A stretch of DNA of 64,000 nt. Source: an uncultured Neptuniibacter sp. Its GTDB lineage: Bacteria > Pseudomonadota > Gammaproteobacteria > Pseudomonadales > Balneatricaceae. Location: positions 1 through 64,000 of the forward strand of contig NZ_CANMIR010000007.1 in the NCBI RefSeq assembly GCF_947498015.1, given 5' to 3'. This document shows positions 8,771 through 17,000 of this stretch, one piece after another. The notes under the pieces are model-generated. The model was not told the DNA's origin. It worked only from the letters and a program-made list of their open reading frames with translations, and did no database searches. The translations under genes and the position numbers were made by a program. The first letter of the stretch is position 1, and each line of letters opens with the position of its first letter.

Positions 8771-8995
8771 CTAGGCATAACTAAGCGCAAGCAACACAAG
8801 GAGATAGACTATAAAAATAAACAACCCCGCTCCAAACAAACCAAAGATGATATAGAGCCATGCAGAATCCGAGGCAAAATCCCGTAGATAGTTACGTCTG
8901 GATTGCACACCGAAAAAAGCGGCAAATACGCTGCATAGCACTCGCTTCCAGCTTGGGCCCGGCGCCTCAATCCTGTACCTATTCAGAGTGCACAA
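8771..8995 (-). CDS. DUF2970-family small membrane protein
   Basis: A 74-residue protein with the VFAAFFGVQSRRNYLRDF core typical of DUF2970 proteins and one C-terminal helix (residues 48-70). The start is a TTG, supported by AGGGG six nt upstream; that ribosome site lies inside the end of the preceding small ORF, whose stop is 1 nt before this start, so the two are probably translationally coupled. DUF2970 genes often neighbour cytochrome oxidase genes; function unknown. Confidence 0.75.
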   Translation of the reverse strand: MCTLNRYRIEAPGPSWKRVLCSVFAAFFGVQSRRNYLRDFASDSAWLYIIFGLFGAGLFIFIVYLLVLLALSYA

Positions 8996-8996
8996 C

Positions 8997-9110
8997 TTAT
9001 TCCCCTATCAACATAAAAGCTGCGCTGATCAATAACATGATCATCAGGAAAAAGGCGGTGGTATACAACAGAATCTGCAGATGACGGCAGTGACAAGATA
9101 GTAGCTTCAT
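8997..9110 (-). CDS. Predicted 37-residue single-helix membrane protein
   Basis: A short ORF reading MKLLSCHCRHLQ, then one strongly hydrophobic helix (about residues 13-35, LLYTTAFFLMIMLLISAAF) and MLIGE at the end. An AGGAG lies 7 nt before this ATG; another ATG sits immediately before it at 9113. The stop is 1 nt from the TTG of the DUF2970 gene. Good ribosome site, helix and coupling argue that it is real, although it is small. I do not recognise the family; small single-helix proteins are common beside respiratory oxidases. Confidence 0.55.
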   Translation of the reverse strand: MKLLSCHCRHLQILLYTTAFFLMIMLLISAAFMLIGE

Positions 9111-9142
9111 CATATATCTCCTGAATCAGAGGACTACTATCA

Positions 9143-9151
9143 GGTATAGCA
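9143..9151 (-). promoter_or_regulatory. Possible extended -10 element for the small ORF/DUF2970 pair
   Basis: TGCTATACC on the minus strand, about 33 bp before the small ORF start. The nine bases CTGCTATAC also occur in the candidate coxB promoter. No convincing -35 is seen, and the pssA terminator lies just upstream. Confidence 0.35.
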
Positions 9152-9154
9152 GAA

Positions 9155-9186
9155 ATAAAAACGGCCTCCTGATGGAAGCCGCTCTA
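9155..9186 (-). terminator. Terminator after pssA
   Basis: On the minus strand CGGCTTCC pairs with GGAGGCCG (one G-U wobble, short loop) and is followed by TTTTTA. Confidence 0.75.
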
Positions 9187-9191
9187 TTATC

Positions 9192-9947
9192 TTATGCTGA
9201 AGGTTTTTGACGTGTTTTACGCATCACCCAGAGAAGAGGGCCTGAAGCAGCGTAAGCAAGGAACAGCATCCAGAGAAACGTGGGCGGGCTGATCGAGATG
9301 ATACCCACTGCCAGTACAATGCCAGCAAGAATCAGGAAGGGTACCTTCTCTTTTAGACTCACATCTTTAAAGCTGTAGTAGAGCACATTGCTGACCATCA
9401 ACACGCCTACGATTCCAACATATAGAGCAATCAGGTAGGCAAAAGGAGTACCATCTATTTCATATTCAGTAGCAGCCCAGACCATTCCGGCTACCGCTGC
9501 AGCTGCGGCAGGACTGGGAAGTCCGATGAAATAACGTTTATCGGTTGATCCTATCTGCGTGTTAAAACGAGCCAACCTTAAGGCAGCACCGGCCACATAG
9601 ATAAAGGAAGCAAAGAAACCTAATTTACCAATATCATCCAGCACCCAGTTATAGACAACCAGAGAGGGCGCTACTCCAAAGGAGACCATATCAGCCAAGG
9701 AATCATACTCAGCCCCAAAGGCACTGGAAGTATTAGTCATCCGCGCGACACGCCCATCCAGACCATCGAGCACCATCGCTACAAAAATTGCGATCGCCGC
9801 ATTCTCAAAGTGACCGTTCATACTGGCCACAACGGCATAAAATCCAGAGAAAAGCGCACCGGTAGTAAACAGGTTAGGTAACAGATAGATACCACGACTC
9901 CGTGGTTTAACCGGTTCCTGATTATCTTGGTTTTGTGGCTCATTCAT
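9192..9947 (-). CDS. pssA: CDP-diacylglycerol--serine O-phosphatidyltransferase
   Basis: Membrane CDP-alcohol phosphatidyltransferase that makes phosphatidylserine, precursor of phosphatidylethanolamine. The signature DGLDGRVARMTNTSSAFG with the following EYDSLAD (DGx2ARx8Gx3Dx3D) is intact at about residues 61-83, and six or more helices follow. 251 residues, of the small membrane (type II, Bacillus/Pseudomonas-like) class rather than the E. coli type. It stands alone with its own terminator; 80 bp upstream is the amidotransferase gene with no obvious feature between. Confidence 0.92.
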   Translation of the reverse strand: MNEPQNQDNQEPVKPRSRGIYLLPNLFTTGALFSGFYAVVASMNGHFENAAIAIFVAMVLDGLDGRVARMTNTSSAFGAEYDSLADMVSFGVAPSLVVYNWVLDDIGKLGFFASFIYVAGAALRLARFNTQIGSTDKRYFIGLPSPAAAAAVAGMVWAATEYEIDGTPFAYLIALYVGIVGVLMVSNVLYYSFKDVSLKEKVPFLILAGIVLAVGIISISPPTFLWMLFLAYAASGPLLWVMRKTRQKPSA

Positions 9948-10027
9948 CGCGATTTCAATCTTCCATTTACAAGAAAAAGACCATTCTACTGCGCGCGCGT
10001 TCAGGAAGCTAATCCCAACCTGACGGA

Positions 10028-10783
10028 TTACTCTTCAAGATGTTCCTGATCAACCAGAATCCGATCCACAAACTTTCTCATCAACGCATTCGACTGCGGA
10101 GTTTCACGTGCATTTGTAAGCACCTGATCAAGATGGTCATCTCCATCTGTATATTTTTCTTTATAGAATGTCAGCCGCTCCACCAGCACGCGCCGGTCCA
10201 CTTCAGGGTGAAACTGAAACGCCCAGAAAGGTCTATTGTTAACCCTGAACGCATGAACACACTGATCGGTATAAGCCAATGAAAGGCAGCTTTCCGGTAA
10301 CGATTCTGCATACTGTTTATGTACCGATACCGCATAAAAATTATCGGGCGTGTCTCGAAACAGCGGGTCATCCCAAACACTGTACTCCAGTGAAATCGGC
10401 ACCGTACCCATCTCAAAATCCGTTTCACGATGAAGAATCTCTCCCCCTAACGCCAGTACGGCAAGCTGAAATCCGAAACAGGAGGCAAATACCGGCTTCG
10501 CATTTTCTGCACAATGTGCCAGCAGTGCTTGGCAATCGGTGACAAAAGGGTAAGTTTCTGGCAACAACACATTAGCCTCACTGGCCCCACCGACCAACAG
10601 TGCATCATAAGGATCGGCAGCAGTGACCGGAAACTCAGGTGTATCGAACACATTCAGTACATCGATCTGGTCCAGAGAGAGCCCACAGTACTCTGCAAAA
10701 CTGTTGAGTTCCTCCTGACGTACCTGTGCTCCATCCCGAATCTGTAACAGAAGCAGTTTGAGTTCCTGACGATCTTTTGCCAT
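10028..10783 (-). CDS. Class I glutamine amidotransferase-like protein
   Basis: A 251-residue single-domain amidotransferase of the GMP-synthase-like (GATase1) type. The nucleophile elbow ASCFGFQL (Cys near residue 101) and the FQFHPEVD His-Glu pair near residue 191 complete the triad; VGGASEANV provides the oxyanion-side Gly-Gly. There is no synthase domain, so the ammonia acceptor or substrate is unknown; members act on glutamine or gamma-glutamyl compounds. It is divergent from the ilvY-like regulator, with 211 bp between. Confidence 0.8.
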   Translation of the reverse strand: MAKDRQELKLLLLQIRDGAQVRQEELNSFAEYCGLSLDQIDVLNVFDTPEFPVTAADPYDALLVGGASEANVLLPETYPFVTDCQALLAHCAENAKPVFASCFGFQLAVLALGGEILHRETDFEMGTVPISLEYSVWDDPLFRDTPDNFYAVSVHKQYAESLPESCLSLAYTDQCVHAFRVNNRPFWAFQFHPEVDRRVLVERLTFYKEKYTDGDDHLDQVLTNARETPQSNALMRKFVDRILVDQEHLEE

Positions 10784-10965
10784 TGAATCTTACCTGAGTC
10801 ATTAAACTATCAGCTCACTATAAAAACATCGCTGCCAGGTCACAACTAGGCTTAAGGCCGATCTGCTCAATTCATTCCCTACATTGATATACCGCAATTT
10901 GCACAGTGATCGAATAGGGATTGCGTAAACAGGTTTAAAATCCCAATAATTAGCATAAACTAAGG

Positions 10966-10982
10966 GATATATTTCATATATC
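10966..10982. promoter_or_regulatory. Perfect inverted repeat before the ilvY-like gene
   Basis: GATATAT-TTC-ATATATC, a 7-bp perfect palindrome with a 3-bp centre, ends 12 bp before the regulator's ATG and overlaps where its -10 should be. It could be an autoregulatory operator or simply part of an A/T-rich promoter. Confidence 0.4.
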
Positions 10983-10994
10983 ACAACACTAAAC

Positions 10995-11861
10995 ATGGAT
11001 ATCAAACAGCTCAAACAGTTTGTACACCTCGCGGACACCCTACACTTTGGCAGAGCAAGTGAAGCGTCACATATCAGCCCTTCTGCTCTGAGCAGGAGCA
11101 TTAAACAGCTCGAGGAAGAGGTGGGCGCAGAGCTGTTTGAGCGTGACAACCGCAGTGTTGCGTTAACAACAGACGGCGACATATTTCTCAGCTATGCCAG
11201 AGATGCCCTGAGCCAATGGGATATGATCCGCACGCAGTTGATGGAGCGATCAGGAGAGCTTCAGGGTGAGATCAGCATGTACTGCTCCGTCACCGCCAGC
11301 TATAGCTTCCTGTTTGATATCCTCAGTGAATTTAGACATAACTACCCCAAAATTGAGATCAAGCTCCATACCGGCGACCCTGAGCATGCCATTGCCCGAG
11401 TGATCGCCGGAGATGAGGACTTTGCCATCACGGCCAAGCCAGATATCCTACCTTCAGGATTGGCCTTTAAGACTATCGCACTCTCGCCACTGTTATTTAT
11501 CGCCCCGAAAAAGAGATCGGCACAGAGACAGGCCCCCGACGCAAACACACCGATGATTTTGTCTGAAACAGGGTTGGCACGTAAGCGTGTGGATCGCTGG
11601 TTCAAAGATCAGCAGATAAAGCCCCACATCTACGCACAGGTTGCAGGTAACGAAGCGATAGTCAGCATGGTGAGTCTGGGATTTGGTATCGGTGTGGTAC
11701 CCAAAATCGTGCTGCAAAACAGCCCCCTGGCCAATACGGTTGAGGTGCTTCAGATCGAACCGGAACTGAAAGGTTACGAAGTCGGCATCGTAACGCTGGA
11801 AAAGAAACTGAAAAGTCCGCTGATCAGCGCCTTCTGGTCACAGCTGAAAACTGCGCGTTAA
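10995..11861 (+). CDS. ilvY: LysR-family regulator, IlvY type
   Basis: A 288-residue LysR regulator with an N-terminal winged helix-turn-helix (residues 1-60) and an effector domain. HFGRASEASHISPSALSRSIKQLEEE, the FERDNRSVALT end of the wing, CSVTASYS and IKLHTGDPEHAI agree closely with E. coli IlvY, which activates ilvC (acetohydroxyacid isomeroreductase). Unusually the neighbour is not ilvC but an amidotransferase gene on the opposite strand, so its target must be elsewhere or different. The stop overlaps the convergent hydroxylase stop by 4 bp. Confidence 0.8.
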   Translation: MDIKQLKQFVHLADTLHFGRASEASHISPSALSRSIKQLEEEVGAELFERDNRSVALTTDGDIFLSYARDALSQWDMIRTQLMERSGELQGEISMYCSVTASYSFLFDILSEFRHNYPKIEIKLHTGDPEHAIARVIAGDEDFAITAKPDILPSGLAFKTIALSPLLFIAPKKRSAQRQAPDANTPMILSETGLARKRVDRWFKDQQIKPHIYAQVAGNEAIVSMVSLGFGIGVVPKIVLQNSPLANTVEVLQIEPELKGYEVGIVTLEKKLKSPLISAFWSQLKTAR

Positions 11862-12676
11862 TCGCGCTTCTGTTTAAAAGGAAGTATCAGCAAGCCATCT
11901 AAACGACAGATCTCTTTTGGATCATCCAGAGAGGGAAGACCGATCTTCACTCCCAACTGACCCAAGGTCGGTTCGGTTGTGTAGGTGGAAAAGATCCGAT
12001 CCCAGACAGAGAGCGCAAAGCCGTAATTACTATCGGTTTCACTACGGAGCTGGGAATGGTGCACCCGGTGCATATCTGGAGTAACAAAAATACGCCGGAC
12101 CCACCTGTCCAGACACGGGGGTAACTGTACATTAGAGTGATTAAACATCGCAGACCCATTCAGTAAAACTTCGAATATCAGCACCGCTACGGCGGCTGGC
12201 CCCAATAGAATAATGGCCAGCATTTTGATCAGCATCGAAAGAATAATCTCTATGGGATGAAAGCGAGCACCGGTCGTAACATCGTAATCGGGGTCCGCAT
12301 GATGTACCTGATGCAGCCGCCATAAAAGGGGCACATGGTGAAACACAACATGCTGACCATAGATCAGCAGATCCAGAAGCATCACGGCTATGAGCACTTC
12401 CAGCCAATAGGGAAGCTCTACCAGGTTAAACAACCCCCACCCTTTTTGTGCCATTTGATGTGCAATACCCACAGCAGCTAACGGAAAGAGAACTCTAAGC
12501 ATGACACTGTTAAGGACAACTAAACCTACATTATTGGCCCAACGATACAAACGGCTATAGCGACGCTCACGACAGGGGGCGATGCCCTCCCACACTGCCA
12601 TCAGCGTAAAGATAGAGATGAAGCAACCCAACCGGACAGCCACCTCATGATCTAACAGCCACTGTGCAGCATGCAT
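11858..12676 (-). CDS. Sterol desaturase / fatty acid hydroxylase family protein
   Basis: A 272-residue membrane di-iron enzyme of the fatty acid hydroxylase superfamily. Histidine boxes are visible in order: HVVFHH (about 118-123), LHQVHHAD (about 131-138) and MHRVHHSQ (about 209-216), which bind the two irons. Four or so helices lie before and between them. The substrate cannot be told from sequence; bacterial members act on lipids or carotenoids. A good GAGG ribosome site lies in the end of the upstream thioesterase gene, 4 bp away, so the two form an operon. Confidence 0.85.
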   Translation of the reverse strand: MHAAQWLLDHEVAVRLGCFISIFTLMAVWEGIAPCRERRYSRLYRWANNVGLVVLNSVMLRVLFPLAAVGIAHQMAQKGWGLFNLVELPYWLEVLIAVMLLDLLIYGQHVVFHHVPLLWRLHQVHHADPDYDVTTGARFHPIEIILSMLIKMLAIILLGPAAVAVLIFEVLLNGSAMFNHSNVQLPPCLDRWVRRIFVTPDMHRVHHSQLRSETDSNYGFALSVWDRIFSTYTTEPTLGQLGVKIGLPSLDDPKEICRLDGLLILPFKQKRD

Positions 12677-12680
12677 CGCC

Positions 12681-13076
12681 TCACTCCTCGGGCATCAACG
12701 CAGCAATCTCAGGCAGAATAAATGGTCGCCCACGCTCATTCAGCGCGGTACCGATGACCAATGCATTCAATGCAACCTTCTCATCGCTTAAGCGTATTAC
12801 TTTCTGCCGAAATCCAAATTTCACCTTGCTGATTCGCTCAACACTCACCTCCACTACAAATCGATCCCCACTGGTGAGTGATTGTTTGTAATCCATCTCA
12901 GAGCGAACAACTACCAGATGGATTTTATCTGCGGTCAGGGCTGCAAAATCGATCCCTTTATCCAACAGATACTCATGGCGTGCATGTTCCAGATAGTTAA
13001 AGTAGACCCCGTTATTCACGATACCCTGCATATCGCACTCATAATCACGGACCTTAAACTCCACTCGGTATGTCAT
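12681..13076 (-). CDS. Acyl-CoA thioesterase, 4HBT hot-dog family
   Basis: A 131-residue hot-dog fold protein of the YbgC/FadM group. RDYECDMQGIVNNGVYFNYLEHARHEYL carries the catalytic-region Asp and the family's helix, followed by the strands of the hot-dog sheet (SEMDYKQSLTSGDRFVVEV). It hydrolyses acyl-CoA or a related thioester; chain length is unknown. It is the promoter-proximal gene of a pair with the hydroxylase, suggesting a common lipid-related role, which is inference. Confidence 0.85.
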   Translation of the reverse strand: MTYRVEFKVRDYECDMQGIVNNGVYFNYLEHARHEYLLDKGIDFAALTADKIHLVVVRSEMDYKQSLTSGDRFVVEVSVERISKVKFGFRQKVIRLSDEKVALNALVIGTALNERGRPFILPEIAALMPEE

Positions 13077-13119
13077 TCTAAACCCTTAAAGTTGTCTTAA
13101 CTTAGCTACAGATGCTTAT

Positions 13120-13302
13120 ATCCAGCACAGTATCGATAAAAAAATACCATTTTATTTGGTATGGGTATTCAAAAACACTAAAATAGATGCTGGATGGACG
13201 GACCAGACTGATAACTGCCTCTATTAAATTGTTATCCAGCGCGTTTTAAAGTTCCCCAGACACAGTTAATCTACACTATTATTCAACGCTAAAGCTGGAT
13301 AA
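13120..13302. repeat. Four ATCCAGC/GCTGGAT copies in a divergent intergenic region
   Basis: ATCCAGCA (13120-13127) and TGCTGGAT (13188-13195) form one inverted pair, TTATCCAGC (13232-13240) and GCTGGATAA (13294-13302) another. Between them lies ATACCA-n7-TGGTAT (13144-13162). The 241-bp region separates the thioesterase and chemoreceptor genes and must hold both promoters. A regulator binding ATCCAGC half-sites is a possibility only. Confidence 0.35.
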
Positions 13303-13317
13303 AGACAAGGATCACCC

Positions 13318-14877
13318 ATGAAAAAGATGCCCGTCACAAACCGGGAAGTCGTTCTTCCAGAAGGACAGCGTATTATTTCCACAACCGACCTGAAGGGTAG
13401 GATTACCTACGTCAATCAGATTTTTTGTGATATCGCGGGTTATTCAGAACAGGAACTTATCGGCAAAGCCCACAATATCGTCCGTCACCCTGATGTCCCT
13501 CCTGCTGCCTTCGCAAATCTGTGGGATGCAATGAAAGCGGATCAGGCCTGGCGCGGCATTGTCAAAAACCGCTGTAAGAATGGTGATCACTACTGGGTCG
13601 ATGCCTATGTCACGCCTCTGTACGAAAATGGCCAGAAGGTTGGCTATCAATCTGTTAGATTCCGCCCGACTCAGGCTCAGATAAAAAAGGCTGAAGTCAT
13701 CTATTCAGTCGCGAATGCGGGTAAAGCTGGCAAGGCACTAAAAATGGGCTCTACGTCCAATCAGACCCTGCTGCTATTCACCCTGATCTCGCTGATTAGT
13801 TTGGCAGCGGCCTGGAGTGTAGGCGCCACTCTACCAGTGCTGGGCATTATCGCCACAACTGAAATTCTACTCGCTGGCTGCCTGCTTCGGGTACTTTCCC
13901 CGATCAAAGCCCTCGCACAACGTGCCCGTAACCGATTTAGCAACCCGCTGATCCAGCTGATGTATTCCCCCCGGCAAGATGAGTTTGGTGAAATTGATCT
14001 CGCCTTGCAGATGAACGATGCTCGCAATACAACCGTGTTAACCCGCCTGGGTGATGTCAGCCATACCATTGAACAAGCCATCAACGTCACAGAAAAAGCG
14101 ATCCATCAGACCAATACGGGAATTAGCCAGCAAGATAAAGAGAGTGATATGGTCGCGGCGGCAGTTCATCAGCTAGCCTCTGCCTCGCAGGAAATTGCGG
14201 GCACCACCAATGATATGACATCTGCAACTCAGGATGCCCTGAGCACAACCGAAGATGGCCGTAGCGCTCTCTTTAACACCGTCAATCATATTAAGGACCT
14301 CTCCACCGAGGTCGAGGAAGCGACCGAAGCCACTCTGGAGCTAAAACAGCACACCGATACCATCGGAAACGTCGTGACGGTGATCAATGAGATCGCAGAA
14401 CAGACTAATCTGCTTGCGCTCAATGCAGCGATTGAAGCGGCCCGTGCGGGTGAGTCTGGACGCGGCTTTGCTGTCGTTGCCGATGAGGTCAGAACGTTGG
14501 CTACACGCACACAGAATTCAACTCAGGAGATTGAAGCTTCCATCGAGAGTGTTCAGGGCGCTGTAGATAAAACAGTTAAGGTCATGGAACTCAGCCGAGA
14601 CCATGCTCAACAGAGTGTTGATGTCGCTAATCAGGCCGATGAAGCCTTCCAGAAGGTACAGCATTCGATGGATGATATCTCAGATCGCTGTTTGCAGATC
14701 GCCAGCAGTTCAGAGCAACAATCCTCAGTGGTTGAAGAGATCCAAAAAAATATCGTTGCGATACGCGATCTGGCCAGGCAAAACAGTGAAGCCTCAGATG
14801 AAACAGCCTCTGCCAGCCAGGAGCTGCATGAACTGGTCAAACAGCTTGATTCCATGGTGACAGCATTCGACCGTTAA
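13318..14877 (+). CDS. Methyl-accepting chemotaxis protein with PAS domain (Aer-like)
   Basis: A 519-residue receptor. Residues about 20-120 form a PAS domain ([46 protein letters not shown]) that closely follows the FAD-binding PAS of the aerotaxis receptor Aer. Two adjacent hydrophobic segments (about 146-190) anchor it without a large periplasmic domain, again as in Aer. The C-terminal half is a coiled-coil signalling domain with the hairpin tip [21 protein letters not shown] that contacts CheA/CheW. It probably reports redox or oxygen state. RBS AAGGAT before ATG. Confidence 0.9.
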   Translation: MKKMPVTNREVVLPEGQRIISTTDLKGRITYVNQIFCDIAGYSEQELIGKAHNIVRHPDVPPAAFANLWDAMKADQAWRGIVKNRCKNGDHYWVDAYVTPLYENGQKVGYQSVRFRPTQAQIKKAEVIYSVANAGKAGKALKMGSTSNQTLLLFTLISLISLAAAWSVGATLPVLGIIATTEILLAGCLLRVLSPIKALAQRARNRFSNPLIQLMYSPRQDEFGEIDLALQMNDARNTTVLTRLGDVSHTIEQAINVTEKAIHQTNTGISQQDKESDMVAAAVHQLASASQEIAGTTNDMTSATQDALSTTEDGRSALFNTVNHIKDLSTEVEEATEATLELKQHTDTIGNVVTVINEIAEQTNLLALNAAIEAARAGESGRGFAVVADEVRTLATRTQNSTQEIEASIESVQGAVDKTVKVMELSRDHAQQSVDVANQADEAFQKVQHSMDDISDRCLQIASSSEQQSSVVEEIQKNIVAIRDLARQNSEASDETASASQELHELVKQLDSMVTAFDR

Positions 14878-14890
14878 GCGGGAGCATAAT

Positions 14891-15331
14891 ATGCCGGATA
14901 TAAAAAGCTACAGTGGCAGTTGTCTGTGTGGCAGCGTTCGTTATGAAATCACGCCCCCTTATTCTACCTTTCAATACTGTCACTGCTCCCGTTGCCGGAA
15001 GATAACCGGCAGCGCTCACGCCAGCAATATCATCATGCCACCGGAACAGTTCAGATGGACCCAAGGAGAAGCGTTGGTGGGCCGTTTTGAACCCTCTGAC
15101 AGCAAACACTTTGCCACCAGCTTCTGCAAACAGTGTGGATCATCCCTGCCCTGGTTGGCGAAAACCAGGAAAGCCTTGGTTGTTCCCGCAGGAACTCTGG
15201 ATGATGGACCCGACACCAATCCTGAGCGCAATCTATTCTGGGATAGCCGGGCGAGCTGGTATGTTTTTCCACAGCAATTGGATGCTTTTGAAACGCTTCC
15301 GGGTAAAAGCGAAGCCTGCAGACTGGATTAA
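14891..15331 (+). CDS. GFA family zinc protein
   Basis: A 146-residue protein of the GFA (glutathione-dependent formaldehyde-activating enzyme) fold. Zinc-binding cysteines are seen in SCLCGSVRYE (residues 11-13), CHCSRCRKITGS (about 34-39) and FCKQCGSSL (about 79-82). Family members mostly have unknown substrates; the founding activity of Gfa itself is disputed. It starts 13 bp after the chemoreceptor stop and may be co-transcribed with it. Confidence 0.85.
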   Translation: MPDIKSYSGSCLCGSVRYEITPPYSTFQYCHCSRCRKITGSAHASNIIMPPEQFRWTQGEALVGRFEPSDSKHFATSFCKQCGSSLPWLAKTRKALVVPAGTLDDGPDTNPERNLFWDSRASWYVFPQQLDAFETLPGKSEACRLD

Positions 15332-15385
15332 CCACTGAACTCTTTTAAGGCTCTGTAGTCTCATTCTCAACAGGAGTACAGAGCT

Positions 15386-16120
15386 ATGAAAACACTGCTG
15401 ATCTTCTCACTGATAGCCTCGGTCGGTCTTGGCTTATCTCCAGAGGCAACCTCCGCACAACAGATTTTCCACCAAGAGGGATCGCCTCCCCGTTTAATCG
15501 AACTCTATACCTCGGAAGGCTGCTCCAGCTGCCCCCCGGCAGATCAGTATCTAGCGAATCTGGTGAGTTCCCCTGACCTCTGGCATAGCGTGATACCTTT
15601 AGCTTTCCATGTCGATTACTGGGATTACATCGGCTGGGAGGATCGTTTTGCGCAGCCTGCTTTTAAACAACGACAATACGATTATCGGCGCCTGGGCAGA
15701 CTGCGCAGCGTCTACACCCCAGGCTGGCTTGTAGATGGTAAGGAATGGCGTGGATTCTTCCGTAATCAGCCACTTCCAGAACAGAAAAAAGCCGCTGGAG
15801 GAACACTCACTGCCTCATTACAAACCAACCAACTCAGGGTTCAATACCAGCCCGTCGCAACACATCAAGCGCTCGTCGCTCACGTAGCCCTGATGGGCTT
15901 CGATCTGCATAGCGACATCACTGCGGGTGAAAACCAGGGACGACGCCTCCAGCATCAGTTTGTGGTGCTCGATAAACAGCAGAAAACACAGGTGAACTAT
16001 GAGTGGCGTTTTACACTTCCGATACCACAGGATGGAGCACGTTACGCATTGGCTATCTGGGTGACACGACCTGACCAGTTCCCTCTTCAAGTCACCGGGG
16101 ATTGGATCCTTTCACCATAA
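15386..16120 (+). CDS. DUF1223 secreted thioredoxin-like protein
   Basis: A 244-residue protein with a signal peptide (cleavage near residues 24-25, TSA-QQ) and the DUF1223 core LIELYTSEGCSSCPPADQYL with a CxxC pair, followed by FHVDYWDYIGWEDRFA and YTPGWLVDGKEWRG. The fold is thioredoxin-like and the CxxC suggests a periplasmic redox role; no substrate is known. It lies 54 bp after the GFA gene on the same strand with its own AGGAGT ribosome site. Confidence 0.85.
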   Translation: MKTLLIFSLIASVGLGLSPEATSAQQIFHQEGSPPRLIELYTSEGCSSCPPADQYLANLVSSPDLWHSVIPLAFHVDYWDYIGWEDRFAQPAFKQRQYDYRRLGRLRSVYTPGWLVDGKEWRGFFRNQPLPEQKKAAGGTLTASLQTNQLRVQYQPVATHQALVAHVALMGFDLHSDITAGENQGRRLQHQFVVLDKQQKTQVNYEWRFTLPIPQDGARYALAIWVTRPDQFPLQVTGDWILSP

Positions 16121-16145
16121 AAAAAGGCGACCAAATTGGTCGCCT
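16118..16145 (-). terminator. Terminator of the BI-1 gene
   Basis: A perfect 9-bp stem (16125-16133 with 16137-16145, loop of 3) followed on the minus strand by seven T. On the plus strand no T-run follows, so it mainly serves the minus-strand gene. Confidence 0.85.
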
Positions 16146-16194
16146 GAACACCCATAAGGGTTATCACAAGTGCATAGCTAGTCAATCCAAAACG

Positions 16195-16866
16195 TTACTC
16201 ATCACTACCCAGAACTCCCAGAATATGCAATAGACTGGTAAACAGATTGTAGATAGAGATATACAGTGACACGGTAGCCATGATGTAGTTGGTCTCTCCA
16301 CCGTGCAAAATATTACTGGTTTCATAAAGAATAAATCCGGACATCAGCAGTACAAACATCGCAGAAACCGCCAGAGCCAGGGCAGGAATCTGGAAGAATA
16401 CCGCAGCCAACCCAGCAAAGAAGGCCAGCAGGACGCCCACCATCAGGAAACCACCCATAAAACTGAAGTTTTTACGTGTCGTTAGAACATATGCAGACAG
16501 CCCCAGAAAGATAAGGCCGGTCATACCCATCGCATTCATAACGATCGTACCGCCGCCGGGCATGGTTAAGTAATGTCCAACAATGGGCCCCAAGGTGTAT
16601 CCCATAAAACCGGTCAGTGCGAAAACCGAAGGGAGCCCCCAAATACTATTACGCAGTTTTGTTGTCAGGAAATAGAGTCCAAAAAAGCCCACTAAAGAGA
16701 TGATGATGCCGGGGTGAGGGAGCTGTAAAAGAAGAGAGCCACCCGCAGTGATGGCACTAAACAGCAGTGTCAGGGATAACAATGCATAGGTATTGCGAAG
16801 TACCTTATTGGACTCAAGCGCTGATGATTGCGTTTGAGTTGCAGACGTTCTCATAGATGGTTGCAT
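16195..16866 (-). CDS. Bax inhibitor-1 / YccA family membrane protein
   Basis: A 223-residue seven-helix protein of the BI-1 family (E. coli YccA/YbhL relatives). YccA inhibits the FtsH protease on membrane substrates; other members behave as calcium or proton leak channels. The conserved helices and the C-terminal YISIYNLFTSLLHILGVLGSDE are clear. I place the start at 16866 (MQPSMRTS) because GGGAGAGG lies a few bases upstream; the longer frame to 16929 adds residues lacking such a site. Single gene with its own terminator. Confidence 0.88.
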   Translation of the reverse strand: MQPSMRTSATQTQSSALESNKVLRNTYALLSLTLLFSAITAGGSLLLQLPHPGIIISLVGFFGLYFLTTKLRNSIWGLPSVFALTGFMGYTLGPIVGHYLTMPGGGTIVMNAMGMTGLIFLGLSAYVLTTRKNFSFMGGFLMVGVLLAFFAGLAAVFFQIPALALAVSAMFVLLMSGFILYETSNILHGGETNYIMATVSLYISIYNLFTSLLHILGVLGSDE

Positions 16867-17000
16867 AGTACCTCTCCCAGTTTTTATATAACCCAAAGCC
16901 ACAATTAGCTTTCCGGCACCAACGCTCAAAATTTAGACGCCTATCACATTTAATAAAAATCGATTATTCTTAAACAAATCATCATTTTTAGCGATTCATA

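Noticed and set aside
10802..11182. 126-residue minus-strand frame upstream of and antisense to the ilvY-like gene
   Set aside because: Serine/leucine-rich shadow; it overlaps the regulator's helix-turn-helix coding region and has no motif.
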